NCBI GenBank assembly: GCA_963714875.1
Contig: CAVQQI010000011.1
Span: forward strand, 682,001 to 746,000
Source of the DNA: JBAOHV01 sp963714875
GTDB lineage: Bacteria; Actinomycetota; Acidimicrobiia; Acidimicrobiales; Microtrichaceae
DNA: 64,000 bases
Direction: 5' to 3'
Positions 15,853 to 25,418 of the stretch are shown here, one piece after another (positions within the stretch are counted from its first letter, which is position 1; each line of letters opens with the position of its first letter). A program made the position numbers and the translations under genes. The notes below the pieces were generated by a model that searched no databases, was not told the origin of the DNA, and saw nothing but the letters and a program-made list of their open reading frames with translations.

Positions 15853-17934
15853 CTACTGCCAGAGGGCGTCGAGCTCGAGTGCCACGGTCGCAGCTGAGCC
15901 GCGCTCCGCCATGACCGACGGCTCCGCGGCACCCACCGAGGCGCGGTCCATCGTGAGCGCGGCGCTCCCACTGACGAAGCGGGACGGTTGGCCGTAGGAG
16001 TGCGCGTCGTCGCGACCCCGCGGTCGATGATGGAACCGCAGCGGGTGGTACACGTGCAGCGCCCGTGCTGCACGTGTGACCGCCACGTAGAACAGCCTGC
16101 GCTCCTCCTCCAGGCCCTCGCGGTCCGACAGCGCCATGTCGAGTGGCATGTTGCCGTCCGAGGCGTGGATCACGTGCACGACGTCCCACTCCAGGCCCTT
16201 CGCCGAGTGGATCGTGGAGATGACCAGCCAGTCCTCGTCGATCAACGGTGGCCCCGCGAGGTCGCCGCTCGACACCGGTGGCTCCAGCGTCAGGTCGGCA
16301 GCGACGTCGGAGACCATCGTCTGGCCGGCAGCAGAGGCGACGAGCGCGTCGACATCGACCAGCCGCACCGCGGCGTCCTCGTAGGCCTTCTCGAGCAGCG
16401 GGGTCAGCGCCCGTGCCAGCCGCTCGGCGTGCGCGCCGGTCGATTCACCCGGCAGCCGCTCGAGCGCATCGACCAACTCGTCCGCCGCCGCTCGCGCCGC
16501 GGCAGGCAGCTGCTGGGCAGCGAGCGGCCACCGCCCGAGGATCTCGCCGGGGCCGCCGGCCTCCTCGAGGGCGAGCTGCGCGATCGACCGGCGGGCCGAG
16601 ACCGGTCCGACGCCGTCGAGCAGTTGCAGGAGGCGGAACCACGACAACTCGTCGCGTGGGTTGTCGGCCAGGCGGAACAGACAGACCAGATCCTTGACGT
16701 GCGCAGCTTCGAGGAAGCGCAGTCCCCCGTACTTGACGTAGGGGATGCGCCGACGGCTCAGCTCCAGCTCCAGCAGCGCGCTGTGGTGAGCGGCGCGCAC
16801 CAGCACCGCCTGGCGCTGCAGCGCGACGCCGTTCTCGCGATGCTGCAGCACCCGGGTGCACACCACATCGACCTCGGCGTCCTCATCGGCACACGTGACC
16901 AGCTCCGGACGGGGTCCCTGGGTCGTTTCGCTGTGCAACCGTGTCGAGAAGCCGGTGGGGGCGTCGTCGCCGATGGCGTTCGCCAGGTCCAGGATCGGTT
17001 GGGTCGAACGGTGGTTGTGCTCCAGCGCAACGGTCGCGATCCCGGGGAACACCGCATCCATCCCGAGCAGATGGTGCGGGCTGGAACCGCGGAACGAGTA
17101 CACCGCCTGGCTGTCGTCACCCACCACGGTCAACGACGGTGCGACCCCACCCTCGACCGATGGATGGCACAGCGCGGCGAGCAGATCGACCTGCAGCGCG
17201 TTGACGTCCTGGTACTCGTCGACGCAGATGTGGTCCAGCTCTCCGGCAAGGACCGCACCCAGATGTTCGTCGCGTGCCGCGGCGCGCCAGTGCAACAACA
17301 GGTCATCGAAGTCCAACAACCCCAACGAGCGCTTCCGAGCGACGTAGTCACGGCAGATCTGGGCGATGTCGGACACCCGGTCCGAGCACCACGGAGCGAC
17401 GTCGTCGATGACCTCGGACAACGGGCGCTGGGTGTTCACCGCCCGGGAGTACACATCGAGCAGCGTCGCCTTGCGGGGGAACCGTCGATCGGTGCTGCGC
17501 TCCCGCAACAGGTCGTGGCGTACGAGGTCGACCAGATCAGCAGCATCCGAGGGGTCGAGCACGGAGAAGCCCTCGGGCAGACCCAACGACGCTGCATGCC
17601 GACGCAGCGTCCGGTGCGCCAGCGAGTGGAAGGTGCCCGCCCGAACCCGGCCACCGCGACGCCCGGCGGCGGCCGGGCCCGGGGTGGCCACACCCGGGGT
17701 GGGCCCGGCGAGCAATCGCTCGGTGCGCCCCGCCATCTCCCGTGCGGCACGGCGGGTGAAGGTGACCAACATGATGCGGTCCGCGGGGGTGCCTGCCGCC
17801 ACGAGCGACGCCACCCGCGCGGTGAGGGTGGTCGTCTTGCCGGTCCCCGCGCCGGCGAGGATCCGCAACCGGGGGCCGTCGAAGGTGACGGCATCCCGCT
17901 GTCGGGAGTTCAGCGCATCCAGCTCACAGAACAC
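15853..17934 (-). CDS. UvrD/PcrA-like superfamily 1 DNA helicase
   Basis: The 693-residue 3'-5' helicase shows all main motifs in order: Q-motif LNSRQRDAV, Walker A AGAGTGKTTT (about residue 28), TFTRRAAREM, AGTFHSLAHR, ICVDEYQDVN (Walker B), VVGDDSQAVYSFRGS, LEHNHRST, ISTIHSAKGLEWDVVHVIH and EEERRLFYVAVTRAARALHVYHP. It probably unwinds DNA in repair. A Pro/Ala/Gly-rich insert (GPTPGVATPGPAAAG) sits near residue 80. It lacks the C-terminal HRDC domain of mycobacterial UvrD2, ending soon after motif VI. The start is a GTG at 17934. It is convergent with the MFS gene. Confidence 0.92.
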   Translation of the reverse strand: MFCELDALNSRQRDAVTFDGPRLRILAGAGTGKTTTLTARVASLVAAGTPADRIMLVTFTRRAAREMAGRTERLLAGPTPGVATPGPAAAGRRGGRVRAGTFHSLAHRTLRRHAASLGLPEGFSVLDPSDAADLVDLVRHDLLRERSTDRRFPRKATLLDVYSRAVNTQRPLSEVIDDVAPWCSDRVSDIAQICRDYVARKRSLGLLDFDDLLLHWRAAARDEHLGAVLAGELDHICVDEYQDVNALQVDLLAALCHPSVEGGVAPSLTVVGDDSQAVYSFRGSSPHHLLGMDAVFPGIATVALEHNHRSTQPILDLANAIGDDAPTGFSTRLHSETTQGPRPELVTCADEDAEVDVVCTRVLQHRENGVALQRQAVLVRAAHHSALLELELSRRRIPYVKYGGLRFLEAAHVKDLVCLFRLADNPRDELSWFRLLQLLDGVGPVSARRSIAQLALEEAGGPGEILGRWPLAAQQLPAAARAAADELVDALERLPGESTGAHAERLARALTPLLEKAYEDAAVRLVDVDALVASAAGQTMVSDVAADLTLEPPVSSGDLAGPPLIDEDWLVISTIHSAKGLEWDVVHVIHASDGNMPLDMALSDREGLEEERRLFYVAVTRAARALHVYHPLRFHHRPRGRDDAHSYGQPSRFVSGSAALTMDRASVGAAEPSVMAERGSAATVALELDALWQ

Positions 17935-17991
17935 CTGTTCGACCCTAGTCGGCGCGCTCCGGCCTGTCCGTCACCCGGGCGGTTGAGTTCA

Positions 17992-18017
17992 TCGTGTCCG
18001 TGTCGACACGGACACGA
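17992..18017. promoter_or_regulatory. Perfect 26-bp palindrome upstream of a small gene
   Basis: The sequence tcgtgtccgtgtc followed by its exact reverse complement (centre between 18004 and 18005) ends 15 bases before the ATG at 18033, just ahead of the GAGGAG ribosome site. It lies in the gap between the divergent helicase and small-protein genes. It could be a repressor operator, or, as RNA, a hairpin controlling access to the ribosome site. No U-tract follows, so a terminator is unlikely. Confidence 0.6.
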
Positions 18018-18032
18018 CACGAGGAGCCCATC

Positions 18033-18242
18033 ATGGACATCCGCCCCGACGCAGAGATCCTCCGCAACGACGACGGGACGCTCAGCGTCGAGATCGAGCC
18101 CGACCGCAGCGCTGTCGACGACGAGACCACGGCATCCGGATCCGAACGCGTGACCGTGCACCCGGGCGAAGGCGGCGACCCGATCCCGCCGCACAAGATG
18201 ACCAAGATCATCGGCGAGGTGCTCCACGTGATCGACACCTGA
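18033..18242 (+). CDS. Small acidic protein of unknown function
   Basis: The 69-residue protein starts with ATG 18033, well placed 7 bases after GAGGAG. It is acidic and polar (MDIRPDAEILRNDDGTLSVEI...), ending PHKMTKIIGEVLHVIDT. No signal, membrane segment or known domain is recognised. The good ribosome site, third-position G/C and the perfect palindrome just upstream support a real gene under its own control. Function unknown. Confidence 0.6.
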   Translation: MDIRPDAEILRNDDGTLSVEIEPDRSAVDDETTASGSERVTVHPGEGGDPIPPHKMTKIIGEVLHVIDT

Positions 18243-18290
18243 ACCGTACGCGGATCGGGTGTCGCCGGTCACCTTGCCGCCCGAGCGGCG

Positions 18291-20738
18291 TCAGATCGCG
18301 TTGCGACGCTGCAGCCACTGGAACGCCAGCCACCCCGGCATCGTGGGCAGCCAGAAGGTCACGGTCCGGTACAGCAGCGCTGCCGGCAACGCAGCGGAAG
18401 CGGGCACGCCCACGGCGCTCAGCCCGGCGATGAGTGCTGCCTCCACCGCGCCGATCCCCCCGGGTGTCGGCGCGACCGACCCCAGCAGCCCCGCACCCAG
18501 GTAGACCACGACCGCTGCGGCGAACGGGATCGATGCGCCGTAGGCGTGCACCGCCGCGTACAGGGTCAGGGCATAGGCGCCCGAGCTGAGCAGGCTGCCA
18601 CCGGCCCCGGCGGCCAGGCGACGCGGGTTGCGCAACACATCCAACAGACGCGGCCCGGTGTTCTCCCATGTCGGGCGGAGACGCCCGACGATGATCCGCC
18701 GACTGGCCGGCACGATGAACGCCAGCACCATCAGCGCCAGCACGACGCCGACGCCGATCAGCACGCCACTCGACGGTGTCTCGACGTTCCAGGCGGGGCT
18801 CTCCGCAGACAGCAACGACACGCCGACCAGCGCCGTCAGCGTGGTCAGGAACGCGACCAGTGACGACACGCCGACGCTCGCGAGCGCCAGTCCCGAGGGC
18901 ACACCGGCCTGCTGGATCAACCGGGCGTTGGTCCCCGCGGCACCGACCGCCGCTGGCGCAACCAGCGTCACGAACGTCGCGGCGAACTGTGCCATCAACC
19001 AGCGAGGGAGCGGAATGCGAACCGGAGCGAAGGGCCGGATCGCCAGCGCCGCCCCCACGTAGGTGAGCATCGACGCTGCCAGCGCACCGAGCGCCCAGCG
19101 CCAGTCGAGGCTCGAGATGATGGTGCCGAAATCGACGTCGCCCAACTGCCCGGCGAGCACGTACACCGCGAACGTGGCTGCCACGAGGCTGACGACCGAC
19201 CGGGGCCGCAACCGCTCCAGGCGGACGTCGTCGGCCGACGGAGCCGGGGCGCGGGCGATCGCCTCGTCGCGGAGCTCGACCAGCATGCCGCGATGGTCCG
19301 CCAGGGCCGCCCGCGTGGCCGGGTTCAACGCCACCGGCTGCATCAACGCCGGCAGGTTCGCCAGGTCCTCGGACCCGATCGAGCGCTCGGCGGCGCCCAG
19401 CGCCCGCTCCGAGCCCACCAGCATCGCCGTGGCGATCAGCAGCTCGGCGCGGTCGAGCCGCATGCGCAGTCGCGGCGCGGCGATCTCTCCCCGGTCCAGA
19501 CCGAGCAGCCAGATCCGGCCGTCGTCGTCCAGCGCGAAGCTGCCGACGTGCAGACCCTCGTGAGCGATGCCCACGTGGTGCATGCGGCGAACCTCATGCC
19601 AGATCTGGGTGAGCGCCTCGTCGGAGATGGCCTCGGCGGTGAACTCCCGCAACGGGCGGAGCCCCGGTGGCTGCTCCTCGACCAGCGCCATGGTGCGCTC
19701 ATCGACCTCGACCGCGGCGAGCAGGTCGGGCGTGCGGATCCCCTTCGCCCGCGCCATCAACAGCGGGACCGCCGCCTGGTGCACCTGGGTGCGCTCGGAC
19801 CAACCGGGGGCACGGGTGACCCAGGTGCGCACACGCAGCACCCGCCGCAGCTGCGAGATCACCTGACTGGTGCGTCGATCGGGGTCGAAGACCTGGACCA
19901 CTGCCCTGGTGCCGTCGGTGGTCTGCAGCTCGAAGCGTCGGCCCAGATCCGATTCGATCTCGAGCTGCCGGAACCACACCGGCTCGACCCCCACCCTTGC
20001 CAGCGCCTCGACCACCCGGGCCGCCGGGACGCGCGGGTTCTCGGTGCCGGCCACGTACCGGGCGATCAGGCCGAGCGCCACACCCCCCAGGACGCTCAAC
20101 AACAACGCGATCGGCGTCGCCCGTCGGTCGATCAGGAACAGCACTCCCAGCGCGACCAGCGCGCTCCAGACCACCGCACGGGTGCTGTTGCGCGCCGCTG
20201 GCCCCTCTGCTGCCATCAGGGCCGCGACGCCGGCGAAGACCCCGAACGCCGCCGATGTGCGACCCGAGCCACCGCCCACCGGCAGCGTCAACGCGTTCAG
20301 CAGCGCACCGTCGATCACGTCGTCCGCGAAGCGCGAGAACAACGCCGCCGCGATCAGTGCCAGCGCCGAGGCGGCCACTGCGGTGACCAGGACCCGGAAC
20401 CGTCGGCGGATGAGGAGATCCGCGATCACATAGATCGGCAGGGCGAGCACGATCAGCGTGTTCAGCGTCGCCAGCAGACTCACCACCAACGACGGCACGT
20501 TGGTCACCGCCGTGGTGATGTCCTCCTGGAGCCCCTCGGTCGTTCCCGACCCGATGCTGCCGGCGAGCACGATCAGCCCCATCACCACGAGCGTCAGGAC
20601 CAGTCGCACCAGGTCCGAGCTGCGTCGGGTCCGCGGTGGCTCCGGACGGTCCTGGATCCGCACGCCGTCCAAGTCCCACCCGATGATGACCGGCTCGGTC
20701 AGCTCGGTGTCGGGGGACTCAGGATCGACAGTTGACAC
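18291..20738 (-). CDS. LPG-synthase-like (UPF0104) membrane protein with embedded degenerate kinase domain
   Basis: The 815-residue protein starts at GTG 20738. Layout: about 45 cytoplasmic residues, five or six membrane helices (about 45-240), a soluble domain (about 245-480), then a second block of seven or eight helices. The last block ends GLLGSVAPTPGGIGAVEAALI, the hallmark of the lysylphosphatidylglycerol synthetase membrane domain (UPF0104/AglD-MprF flippase-like). The soluble part looks like a protein- or aminoglycoside-kinase fold: MHHVGIAHEGLHVGSFALDDDGRIWLLGLDRG occupies the position of HxD...N and DFG. The catalytic Asp of HxD appears to be Glu-Gly, and DFG reads LDR, so it is probably a pseudokinase. 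A lipid transport or flipping role is inference. Confidence 0.75.
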   Translation of the reverse strand: MSTVDPESPDTELTEPVIIGWDLDGVRIQDRPEPPRTRRSSDLVRLVLTLVVMGLIVLAGSIGSGTTEGLQEDITTAVTNVPSLVVSLLATLNTLIVLALPIYVIADLLIRRRFRVLVTAVAASALALIAAALFSRFADDVIDGALLNALTLPVGGGSGRTSAAFGVFAGVAALMAAEGPAARNSTRAVVWSALVALGVLFLIDRRATPIALLLSVLGGVALGLIARYVAGTENPRVPAARVVEALARVGVEPVWFRQLEIESDLGRRFELQTTDGTRAVVQVFDPDRRTSQVISQLRRVLRVRTWVTRAPGWSERTQVHQAAVPLLMARAKGIRTPDLLAAVEVDERTMALVEEQPPGLRPLREFTAEAISDEALTQIWHEVRRMHHVGIAHEGLHVGSFALDDDGRIWLLGLDRGEIAAPRLRMRLDRAELLIATAMLVGSERALGAAERSIGSEDLANLPALMQPVALNPATRAALADHRGMLVELRDEAIARAPAPSADDVRLERLRPRSVVSLVAATFAVYVLAGQLGDVDFGTIISSLDWRWALGALAASMLTYVGAALAIRPFAPVRIPLPRWLMAQFAATFVTLVAPAAVGAAGTNARLIQQAGVPSGLALASVGVSSLVAFLTTLTALVGVSLLSAESPAWNVETPSSGVLIGVGVVLALMVLAFIVPASRRIIVGRLRPTWENTGPRLLDVLRNPRRLAAGAGGSLLSSGAYALTLYAAVHAYGASIPFAAAVVVYLGAGLLGSVAPTPGGIGAVEAALIAGLSAVGVPASAALPAALLYRTVTFWLPTMPGWLAFQWLQRRNAI

Positions 20739-20811
20739 CGGTCGAGTATTGCCGAGCCCGACGCCACTAGGTTCGATCCACCCCCCGACGATCGATGAGG
20801 AGCTGTCCCCC

Positions 20812-21780
20812 ATGCTGGCCGTCTCGTGCGTGTCCCAGTCCGACGACGAACCGCTGCAAGGCCTGCAGATCGGCGATGTGGCGGCACCCGAGCAGCGCCC
20901 GGACTGGATCAGGGTCCACGTGCGCGCCGCCGCGCTCAACCATCACGACCTGTGGTCGCTCAAGGGCGTCGGGCTCCCCCCGGACCGGCTACCGATGATC
21001 CTGGGCTGCGACGCCGCAGGCGTGCTCGACGACGGGTCCGAGGTGGTGGTGCACGCCGTCATCGGGGACCCGGCGGCCGGGGGCGGTGACGAGACGCTGG
21101 ACCCGGGTCGGACACTGCTGTCGGAGCTGCACCCGGGCACGTTGGCGGAGCAGGTGCTGGTGCCGTCACGCAACGTCGTGCCGAAGCCGACCACGATGAG
21201 CTGGGCAGAGGCGGCCTCGGTGCCGACAGCGTGGCTGACGGCGTACCGCATGCTCACCACCCGCTCCGGGCTCGACGGACCGGGCACCGTCCTGGTGCAG
21301 GGGGCAGGGGGCGGGGTGGCATCGGCCGCGATCGTGTTGGCCAAGGCACTGGGGCACACGGTGTTCTGCACCTCCCGAGATGCCGACAAGCGAGCGCGCG
21401 CCCTCGACGTCGGCGCCGACGTCGCGGTGGCCTCCGGCGAGCGACTGCCCGAGAAGGTCGATGTCGTGATCGAGACCGTGGGCGCAGCCACCTGGGAGCA
21501 TTCGCTGCGGGCGCTGCGACCGGGCGGCCGCATCGTGGTCTCCGGCGCGACCAGCGGCATGAACCCACCGGCCGTGCTCAACCGCGTCTACTTCCTGCAG
21601 CTCTCGGTGGTCGGCTCCACCATGGGCACCCGCGACGAGCTGGTCGACATGCTGGCGCTGATGGAACGTTCGGGGATCCGTCCGATGGTCAGCGACGTGC
21701 GGCCGCTGGCCGAGGCGCGCGCCTCGTTCGAACTCCTCGAGCGCGGCGACGTGTTCGGCAAACTCGTCCTGACCGCCTGA
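20812..21780 (+). CDS. Zinc-independent MDR alcohol/quinone dehydrogenase
   Basis: The 322-residue medium-chain dehydrogenase/reductase follows a GAGGAG site. It shows LNHHDLWSLKGVG, the nucleotide-binding VLVQGAGGGVASAAIVLAKALGH (two blocks), VIETVGAATWEHSLRALRPGGRIVVSGATSG and the C-terminal ERGDVFGKLVLT. It resembles quinone oxidoreductase-type members. The N-terminal Cys and His residues expected for catalytic zinc are not all present, so it is probably zinc-free. It is divergent from the membrane-kinase gene with 73 bases between. Substrate unknown. Confidence 0.85.
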   Translation: MLAVSCVSQSDDEPLQGLQIGDVAAPEQRPDWIRVHVRAAALNHHDLWSLKGVGLPPDRLPMILGCDAAGVLDDGSEVVVHAVIGDPAAGGGDETLDPGRTLLSELHPGTLAEQVLVPSRNVVPKPTTMSWAEAASVPTAWLTAYRMLTTRSGLDGPGTVLVQGAGGGVASAAIVLAKALGHTVFCTSRDADKRARALDVGADVAVASGERLPEKVDVVIETVGAATWEHSLRALRPGGRIVVSGATSGMNPPAVLNRVYFLQLSVVGSTMGTRDELVDMLALMERSGIRPMVSDVRPLAEARASFELLERGDVFGKLVLTA

Positions 21781-21797
21781 CCGCCTGACCGCCTGAC
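21768..21797 (+). repeat. 8-bp tandem repeat across a stop codon
   Basis: The unit cctgaccg is repeated almost four times, starting within the last codons of the dehydrogenase gene and running past its stop (LTA then TGA). Each unit brings a new TGA, so slippage would not lengthen the protein. It is the only short tandem repeat next to this gene. Confidence 0.85.
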
Positions 21798-21822
21798 GAG
21801 CCGGCGCAACAGGTCGGACTGC

Positions 21823-23691
21823 TCAGACGACCTCTGCGGCAGGGGCCGCGAACTGCGACTGGTAGAGGTCGTAGTACGCACCGCGAGCGGCGAGCAGTTG
21901 CTCGTGGCTGCCCTGCTCGACGATCCGCCCCGACTCCATCACCAGGATCACGTCCGCGTCACGAATCGTCGACAGACGATGCGCGATCACGAAGCTGGTG
22001 CGGTTGCTGCGCAGCGCCGACATGGCCTTCTGGATCAGCACCTCGGTGCGGGTGTCGACCGAGCTCGTCGCCTCGTCGAGGATCAGGATGGTGGGATCCG
22101 CGAGGAACGCCCGGGCGATCGTCAGCAGCTGCTTCTCACCCGCGCTGACGCTGCCGCCCTCGTCGTCGACCACCGTGTCGTAGCCGTCGGGCAGCGAGCG
22201 CACGAAACGGTCAACGTAGGTCGCACGTGCAGCGTCGTGGATCTGCTCGTCGGTCGCGTCGAGGTTGCCGTAGGCGATGTTGTCGCGGATGGTGCCGCCG
22301 AAGAGCCACGTGTCCTGCAGCACCATGCCGACGTTGGAGCGCAGGTCCCGGCGGCTCATCAGGGCGGTGTCGAGGCCGTCGAGGCGGATCGCTCCGCTGT
22401 CCAGCTCGTAGAACCGCATGATCAGGTTCACCAGCGTGGTCTTGCCCGCGCCGGTCGGACCGACGATGGCGATGGTCTGGCCGGGCTCGGCGACCAGCGA
22501 CAACCCCGAGATCAACTCGGTGTCCTCGGTGTAGGAGAAGGTCACGTCGTCGAACTCGATGCGCCCCTGCGGTCGCTGGTCGAGCAGCGGGTCGGCCGGA
22601 TCGGGTCGCTCCTCGGCCGCGTCGAGCAGCTCGAAGACCCGCTCCGCCGATGCGATGCCGGACTGCAGCACGTTCACCATCGACGCCAGCTGGGTCAGCG
22701 GTTGGGTGAACTGACGGGAGTACTGGATGAAGGCCTGGATGTCGCCGATGGTCATCGCGCCGCTCGAGACCCGCAGGCCTCCGATCACCGCGATCATGAC
22801 GAAGTTGAGGTTGCCGAAGAACATCATCGCCGGCTGGATCGTGCCCGAGATGAACTGCGCCCCGAAGCTGGCGGTGAAGAGCTGTTCGTTCTCCTCGCTG
22901 AAGCGTTGCTCGACCGCGCGCTGTTGGCCGAACACCTTGACCAGGGAGTGGCCGGTGAAAGCCTCCTCGACCTGGGCGTTCAACGAGCCGGTGTGCGCCC
23001 ACTGTGCGATGAAGCGCTTCTTCGACCGCTTGGTGATGAAGCGCATGGTGAGCAGCGACGCAGGAATGGTGAACAGCGCGATGGTCGCGAGCAACGGCGA
23101 GATGAGGAACATCATCACCACCACGCCGATGATGGTCAGCACCGAGGTCAGCATCTGGCTCAGGGTCTGCTGGAGGCTCTGCGCGACATTGTCGATGTCG
23201 TTGGTCACTCGGCTCAGCAGGTCGCCGCGGGGCTGCGTGTCGATGTAGCCGAGCGGCAGGCGGTTCAGCTTCTCCTCGACGAGCTCGCGCATCGTGTGCA
23301 TCGTGCGCTGCACGACCCCGGCGAGCAGACGAGCCTGGACCAGCGCCATCGCCGCCGACGCCAGATACAGCACCAGCGCTCCGACCAGGATCGAGTAGAG
23401 GCGGGTGAAGTCGACCCCATCGCCGCCGGCGACACCGTCGACGATGGTGTTGGTCGCCGCGCCGAGGATCCTGGGGCCGAGCACCGACGCTGTCACGCTC
23501 AACAGCGCCAGCACGACGACCACGATCATCCAACGACGCTCTGGTGCGAGCATGGCCAGGAGTCGCCGGCTCGATGCGGCGAAGTCCCGCGACTTCTCTG
23601 CAGGGATCCCGGCGCCCGAGAAGCGCGCCGCGATTCCGGAGCGCGACTCCGCCGCGGGCGACTTCACCGGCTGTGCGGGTTGATCGCTCAT
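21823..23691 (-). CDS. ABC exporter half-transporter, catalytically competent subunit
   Basis: The 622-residue type IV exporter has a polar N-terminus, six membrane helices (about 50-340) and a nucleotide-binding domain. The NBD has Walker A IVGPTGAGKTTLV, a diverged signature VSAGEKQ (in place of LSGGQ), Walker B ILILDEATSSVD with the catalytic Glu, and the switch His in IAHRLSTI. This is the canonical partner of a heterodimer: the gene before it encodes the degenerate partner and their ORFs overlap by four bases (ATGA). Multidrug or lipid export is the family's usual job; the substrate is unknown. Confidence 0.92.
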   Translation of the reverse strand: MSDQPAQPVKSPAAESRSGIAARFSGAGIPAEKSRDFAASSRRLLAMLAPERRWMIVVVVLALLSVTASVLGPRILGAATNTIVDGVAGGDGVDFTRLYSILVGALVLYLASAAMALVQARLLAGVVQRTMHTMRELVEEKLNRLPLGYIDTQPRGDLLSRVTNDIDNVAQSLQQTLSQMLTSVLTIIGVVVMMFLISPLLATIALFTIPASLLTMRFITKRSKKRFIAQWAHTGSLNAQVEEAFTGHSLVKVFGQQRAVEQRFSEENEQLFTASFGAQFISGTIQPAMMFFGNLNFVMIAVIGGLRVSSGAMTIGDIQAFIQYSRQFTQPLTQLASMVNVLQSGIASAERVFELLDAAEERPDPADPLLDQRPQGRIEFDDVTFSYTEDTELISGLSLVAEPGQTIAIVGPTGAGKTTLVNLIMRFYELDSGAIRLDGLDTALMSRRDLRSNVGMVLQDTWLFGGTIRDNIAYGNLDATDEQIHDAARATYVDRFVRSLPDGYDTVVDDEGGSVSAGEKQLLTIARAFLADPTILILDEATSSVDTRTEVLIQKAMSALRSNRTSFVIAHRLSTIRDADVILVMESGRIVEQGSHEQLLAARGAYYDLYQSQFAAPAAEVV

Positions 23692-25418
23692 GCCACCGCC
23701 TCTGCCATCTGCGAGTCGACGATCTCGACATAGGTCGGGCAGCTCTCCAACAACTCGGCGTGCGTGCCCAACCCCACGGTCCGGCCGTCCTCCAACACGA
23801 TGATCTGATCGGCGTCGATGATCGTCGAGACCCGCTGGGCGACCACGATGTTGACGGCATCGACCAGCGTCGGACCCAGCGCTGCCCGCAGCCGCGCGTC
23901 GGTGGACAGGTCGAGCGCCGAGAACGAGTCGTCGAACAGGAAGATCGCCGGCCGGCGCACCAGCGCGCGTGCGATCGCCAGCCGTTGACGCTGGCCGCCC
24001 GAGACGTTGGTTCCACCCTGCGAGATCGGCGCGTCCAGCTGCCCTGTCATCGCTTCGACGAAGTCTCGCCCCTGGGCGACCTCGAGCGCGGCCCAGAGCT
24101 CGTCGTCGGTCGCGTCGGGTCGGGCATGGCGCAGGTTGGAGCCCACCGTGCCCGAGAACAGGTACGGCTTCTGGGGAACCAGACCGATGCGCGCCCACAG
24201 CGCCTCGGGTTCGATCGAGCGGATGTCGGTGCCGTCCAGGGTGACCGAACCGCTGGTCACGTCGAACAGGCGCGGCACCAGGTTGATCAGCGTCGTCTTG
24301 CCCGAGCCCGTGCTGCCGATGATGGCGGTGGTCTCTCCCGGTCGAGCGACGAAGGAGATGTCGGTCAACACCGGTTCCTCCGCGCCCGGGTAGCAGAAGC
24401 CCACGTGGTCGAACGCCAGGGTCGGCCGCTCGGCGACCCGGGTGAGGGCATCGGGAGCGACGACGATCGAACTCGGCATGTCGAGCACCTCGCTGATGCG
24501 CTCGGCACTCACCGACGCCCGGGGCGCCATCACCGCCACGAAGGTGGCCATCATCACCGACATCAGGATCTGGATCAGATAGCTCAGGAACGCGACGAGC
24601 TCGCCGATCTGCAGTTCCCCGCTGTTGATCCGTGATGCCCCGATCCACACCGCGGCCACGCTGGAGACGTTGAGGACCAACAGCACGATCGGGAACATGA
24701 ACGCCATGAGCTGGCCCGCGCGCAACGACGTCGCGGTCAGGTCGTTGTTCGCCACACCGAAGCGCTGCGCCTCGTCGGGTTCACGTACGAAGGCGCGCAC
24801 GACGCGGATCCCGGTGATCTGCTCGCGCAGGATCCGGTTCACCGAGTCGATCCGCTCCTGCATCTTCTGGAACTGCGGCACGAGGCGGACGACCACCGAC
24901 CCGACGCTGAGCACCAGCGCGGGGATACTGACCAGCAACAGCAACGAGAGCGGGCCGTCCTCGCGCAGCGCCATGATCGTGCCGCCGACGATCATGATCG
25001 GCGCGGCGACCAGCAACGTTGCTGACATGAGCACCAGCATCTGCACCTGCTGCACGTCGTTGGTGATGCGCGTGATCAGCGATGGCGCCCCCAGCAGGTC
25101 GACCTCCTGGGTCGAGAAGCCCGTCACGCGGTGGAACAGATCGCGCCTCACGTCGCGCCCGAAGCCCATGGCGGTCTTCGCCCCGAAGTACACCGCTCCG
25201 ACGGCGAAGACCACCTGGATCGCGGCGACGCCGAGCATGACCGCACCGGTCCGCCAGATGTAGGCGGTGTCGCCGGTGGCGATGCCCTTGTCGATGATGT
25301 CGGCGTTGAGCGCCGGCAGGTAGAGCACCGCCGCGGTCTGCACGGCCTGCAGGACGACCACTGCGGTGATCCAGCGGCGGTAGCGCACCAGATAGGTCCT
25401 CAGCAGCGCGATCAGCAC
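23688..25418 (-). CDS. ABC exporter half-transporter, degenerate-site subunit
   Basis: The 576-residue half-transporter starts at GTG 25418 (LIALLRTYLVRYRRW follows). It has six membrane helices and an NBD with Walker A IIGSTGSGKTTLI and an intact signature NVSGGQRQRLAIARAL. The Walker B segment reads FLFDDSFSALD, with Asp in place of the catalytic Glu, and the switch His is Gln (VAQRVSTI). These two changes mark the non-catalytic NBD of heterodimeric exporters such as TM287/288. It overlaps the TetR gene by 7 bases and the partner ABC gene by 4, so the three form a coupled operon. Confidence 0.92.
   Translation of the reverse strand: MLIALLRTYLVRYRRWITAVVVLQAVQTAAVLYLPALNADIIDKGIATGDTAYIWRTGAVMLGVAAIQVVFAVGAVYFGAKTAMGFGRDVRRDLFHRVTGFSTQEVDLLGAPSLITRITNDVQQVQMLVLMSATLLVAAPIMIVGGTIMALREDGPLSLLLLVSIPALVLSVGSVVVRLVPQFQKMQERIDSVNRILREQITGIRVVRAFVREPDEAQRFGVANNDLTATSLRAGQLMAFMFPIVLLVLNVSSVAAVWIGASRINSGELQIGELVAFLSYLIQILMSVMMATFVAVMAPRASVSAERISEVLDMPSSIVVAPDALTRVAERPTLAFDHVGFCYPGAEEPVLTDISFVARPGETTAIIGSTGSGKTTLINLVPRLFDVTSGSVTLDGTDIRSIEPEALWARIGLVPQKPYLFSGTVGSNLRHARPDATDDELWAALEVAQGRDFVEAMTGQLDAPISQGGTNVSGGQRQRLAIARALVRRPAIFLFDDSFSALDLSTDARLRAALGPTLVDAVNIVVAQRVSTIIDADQIIVLEDGRTVGLGTHAELLESCPTYVEIVDSQMAEAVA

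Noticed and set aside
15835..15870. 13-bp direct repeat gccagagggcgtc at the helicase/MFS gene ends
   Set aside because: Only two copies 20 bases apart with no flanking mobile gene; not enough for an attachment site.
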